Source of the DNA: Anaerolineae bacterium
GTDB lineage: Bacteria; Chloroflexota; Anaerolineae; Aggregatilineales; Phototrophicaceae
Length of the DNA stretch: 7,294 bases
NCBI GenBank assembly: GCA_015492875.1
Contig: WGEI01000033.1
Location: forward strand, 1-7,294
Reading direction: 5' to 3'
A program made the translations under genes and the position numbers. Below, one piece after another: positions 5,018 through 7,294 of the stretch (positions are counted from its first letter, which is position 1; each line of letters opens with the position of its first letter). Under the pieces are notes generated by a model that made no database searches, was not told where the DNA came from, and saw nothing but the letters and a program-made list of their open reading frames with translations.

Positions 5018-7204
5018 ATGTCTGTTAAATCTATGCCAGTTATCCTCATTATTGAAGATGATGCTGCTATGCGGCAGGCGCTGGCTGATTTTGTACAAGC
5101 AAATCGTTATGATGCGATTGTCGCTGCAGACGCGCAGACAGCCCTAGCGCTTTATGATGCCCATGCGCCAGATTTAATTTTGCTGGATGAGCAATTGCCG
5201 GATGGCAGTGGAATAGATTTCTGTTATCAAGTGCGCCAGCGTCAACATAAAATCCCCATTTTAATGATTACAGCGCATGATACCCCACAAACGATTGACG
5301 CCGCTTTTGAGGCGGGGGTAACGGACTTCATCCCCAAACCGCCCCATTGGACGGTGCTGCGCCACCGCATACAGGTACATTTACAGGCTTCCTATTCAGA
5401 GCAACGTATTGAGTACCGCAATCAGTTACTCTCCACCTTGAACGAAGCGGCCAAAGCGGTTTCGTCAACGCTGGACTTTTTCGAGATTCTGCACAAGGTG
5501 GCGCAATATGCGGCGCAAATCGTCCATGTCAACCATGCGTTAGTTTGGGAATGGGATGTTGAGAGCGGCATGGCCACCTTAAGCGCCACCCACGAAGGCA
5601 TTACTGCCGAACCGTATGCAATTGATTTTGAAAATACATTACCAGAACTGTATTCGCATTGCCGCCAGAGTACAGCCCCTTATTACATTTCAGCAAAAGC
5701 TTGTAGTGCAGCGACACGTGAGCATCTGGCGCAGTTTGGGGCGCAGGCGCTACTGGTCATCCAACTTTATACCGCTCCCGGCGTGCGTGGATATATTGAA
5801 CTGTTAGACGAAGACGCAGAGCGCCACTTTGCATCTGAGGATTTAGAGTTTATGACGTTGCTCGCGCAACAGGTGACGATGAATATCCGTAATGCACGGC
5901 TGCACTATTTGCTACAGCAACGGGAGCAGCAACTCGCTCGCCGTAACCACTTCTTAGAAATTCTGACGCAAGTTTCGCGGGCGGTGACCTCTTCGCTAGA
6001 CCTGAATAACATACTGACACAGGTAGCGCGCGCTTGTGTAGAATCGCTGGGGGCAACGAGCGCCTATATCAGCGAAGTTGATGTACAAAACCGCACAATT
6101 AAAGTTATTACGGAATATATCAGCCCCCATGCTTCTCCTGAAGAGCGAGAGAGCGATTTAGGGCATGTCTATTCCATTGATAAAGATTTTCCTAATACCT
6201 TAGCGTGGATTACCTCGCCACAGCCTATAACAATCTTCCATATAGATGACCCAGCATTAAACGAAAAAGAGCGGGAGCATCTAGCGAAATATGGGGCAAA
6301 ATCAGTCATACAAATCCCATTGAAAGTTGAGCCTAACTTACCATTAGGTATCATTGAAGTTTGGGAATCTAGGGAAAAGCGCAAGTTCACACGGGAAGAT
6401 GTGGCGATTATGCAAGCTATCGCCAATCAGGTGAGCATGAGCATTCGCAACGCCATGCTTCATAAAGACCTGAATCGCTATGTGCAAACGTTGGAAGAGC
6501 GTAACCGCGAATTAGATGCCTATAGCCATACCGTAGCGCACGACCTCAAAGCGCCACTGAGCGTCATTTTCACCTATACGGGTTTGGCACGGCTCAAGTA
6601 TCAGGACGAGATGCCGCAAGAACTGGCGAACTATCTGGCGGAAATCCGCGGGGCAGCAGAACGACTGAATAACATGATTGAGCAGTTGCTCTATCTCGCG
6701 CGGGTGACCGATGCTGACGAAACCATCAGTATGATTAATGCTTCGCAAGCGGCGCAAAACGCGCTCATGCGTTACATTGACCGCATTCGCGAAGAGCATA
6801 TTCACGTGGAAATACAGGAAGATTTGCCGCCCGTCTTTGGGCATCTGCCATGGCTGGAAGAAGTTTTCGCCAACCTCATCGGCAACGCCATCAAGTATAA
6901 GGGGGAAGATAATCCCAATCCGACTATCCGCATCTATGGCCGCCGTGAAGGGCAGGTTGTCTATATCACTGTTGAAGATAATGGCATAGGCATCGCAGAA
7001 GCCGACCAGCAAAACCTGTTCGAAATGTTCACCCGTGCCGATAGCAATACGAAACAAGCGGGCTTTGGGCTGGGGCTATCGATAGTTAAGCGCATTATAA
7101 CTAAGCTAGGGGGCGATATCGCTGTAGAAAGCGAACCTAATCGGGGAAGCCGCTTCACCTTTACACTTATTTCTGCAGAAGAGAGACGCCCCGCCCTCCC
7201 ATAG
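5018..7204 (+). CDS. Receiver-GAF-GAF histidine kinase (cytoplasmic, N-terminal receiver)
   Basis: A 728-residue kinase without membrane segments. Domains: receiver (about 7-125) with acidic pair D14/D15, phospho-acceptor D57, T85 and K107 (followed by PP); GAF1 (about 138-290); GAF2 (about 312-478); HisKA (about 500-565) with H508 in SHTVAHDLKAPL; HATPase_c (about 610-722) with N-box N619/N623, G1 box DNGIGI (654-659), F-box LFEMF (667-671) and G2 box GFGLGL (682-687). All residues needed for autophosphorylation and phosphotransfer are present. The GAF domains are an internal duplication: both start with L-x8-(A/S)-x-AV-(S/T)S(S/T)LD, share REHLA-(Q/K)-(F/Y)GA, and end QV-(T/S)M-x-IRNA-x-LH into coiled linkers. 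Their ligand is not predictable, and I see no chromophore-cysteine motif. The receiver in front suggests that a separate kinase phosphorylates it to tune this kinase's output. No output regulator is adjacent. ATG 5018 has GAGG 7 bases upstream. Confidence 0.95.
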   Translation: MSVKSMPVILIIEDDAAMRQALADFVQANRYDAIVAADAQTALALYDAHAPDLILLDEQLPDGSGIDFCYQVRQRQHKIPILMITAHDTPQTIDAAFEAGVTDFIPKPPHWTVLRHRIQVHLQASYSEQRIEYRNQLLSTLNEAAKAVSSTLDFFEILHKVAQYAAQIVHVNHALVWEWDVESGMATLSATHEGITAEPYAIDFENTLPELYSHCRQSTAPYYISAKACSAATREHLAQFGAQALLVIQLYTAPGVRGYIELLDEDAERHFASEDLEFMTLLAQQVTMNIRNARLHYLLQQREQQLARRNHFLEILTQVSRAVTSSLDLNNILTQVARACVESLGATSAYISEVDVQNRTIKVITEYISPHASPEERESDLGHVYSIDKDFPNTLAWITSPQPITIFHIDDPALNEKEREHLAKYGAKSVIQIPLKVEPNLPLGIIEVWESREKRKFTREDVAIMQAIANQVSMSIRNAMLHKDLNRYVQTLEERNRELDAYSHTVAHDLKAPLSVIFTYTGLARLKYQDEMPQELANYLAEIRGAAERLNNMIEQLLYLARVTDADETISMINASQAAQNALMRYIDRIREEHIHVEIQEDLPPVFGHLPWLEEVFANLIGNAIKYKGEDNPNPTIRIYGRREGQVVYITVEDNGIGIAEADQQNLFEMFTRADSNTKQAGFGLGLSIVKRIITKLGGDIAVESEPNRGSRFTFTLISAEERRPALP

Positions 7205-7222
7205 GGCGACTTTGTGTTTTTA
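7192..7222 (+). terminator. Candidate terminator overlapping the kinase stop codon
   Basis: CGCCCT (7192-7197) pairs with AGGGCG (7203-7208) around a 5-base loop (CCCAT), followed after two bases by a T-rich but interrupted tract (TTTGTGTTTTTA). The stem includes part of the TAG stop codon (7202-7204). The stem is short, so this is a moderate call. Confidence 0.45.
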
Positions 7223-7223
7223 T

Positions 7224-7292
7224 TTAGGCGAATATATTCCTGCGCCCGAACACGATTAGTAAGGGATACGCGCTGCAGGCCGCAGTGATGAC
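7224..7292 (-). CDS. 3' end of a possible convergent gene, cut by the right edge
   Basis: On the minus strand one frame runs from the edge for 22 codons and ends in TAA (7226-7224). The peptide is hydrophobic with a basic end (contains YPLLIVFGRR and ends NIFA), as at the C-terminus of a membrane protein. Two other readings of this stretch are also open: another minus frame that continues into the kinase gene, and a plus frame up to 7289. Family cannot be named and the call is weak. Confidence 0.25.
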   Translation of the reverse strand, partial: VITAACSAYPLLIVFGRRNIFA

Positions 7293-7294
7293 AC

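Noticed and set aside
6512..7057. 181-codon open frame on the minus strand inside the kinase gene
   Set aside because: It lies fully antisense to the HisKA/HATPase_c region, whose motifs are intact on the plus strand. Its peptide shows no recognisable domain and it has no ribosome site.

Overview
The window looks like a stretch of bacterial chromosome at moderate GC. It is most likely from a Chloroflexota lineage (Anaerolineae-like). That placement is an inference from three things: a soluble REC-GAF-GAF-histidine kinase, a small free-standing HEAT-repeat protein, and above all two small 'WTW-(D/E)(D/E)' alpha/beta proteins of a type I recall from Anaerolineae-like genomes. No rRNA, tRNA, CRISPR array, transposase or phage gene is visible.

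Layout, left to right. Positions 1-75 are probably the 3' end of a plus-strand gene cut by the window edge. A GT2 glycosyltransferase (156-881, minus) and a GT4 glycosyltransferase (987-2234, plus) diverge from a 105-bp spacer. Together they suggest a cell-surface polysaccharide or glycolipid function. After a 74-bp gap with a good extended -10 promoter comes a LolD/MacB-type ABC ATPase (2309-3049). It has no permease after it. Instead an ATGA overlap opens an 11-codon reading frame that stops at once, which suggests a lost permease. A 257-bp AT-rich spacer holds a strong imperfect hairpin (3184-3217). Next come a HEAT-repeat protein (3307-3747) and a clear intrinsic terminator (3779-3805).

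The right half looks regulatory. Two small paralogous STAS/SpoIIAA-like proteins (3976-4395 plus, 4392-4799 minus) converge so tightly that their stop codons interlock in one CTAG. From a divergent 218-bp spacer carrying palindromes and a plausible sigma70-type promoter, a 728-residue cytoplasmic kinase (5018-7204) reads right. Its order is receiver, GAF, GAF, HisKA, HATPase_c, with all key catalytic residues present. It ends in a small hairpin that overlaps its stop codon. The last 85 bases may hold the 3' end of a convergent gene.

Most notable are the interlocked STAS-like paralog pair beside the kinase, the permease-less ABC ATPase with its coupled remnant, and the hairpin and palindromes in the spacers. 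A functional link between the paralogs and the kinase is inference from position only. I do not see firm evidence for a wholly new multi-gene system here.
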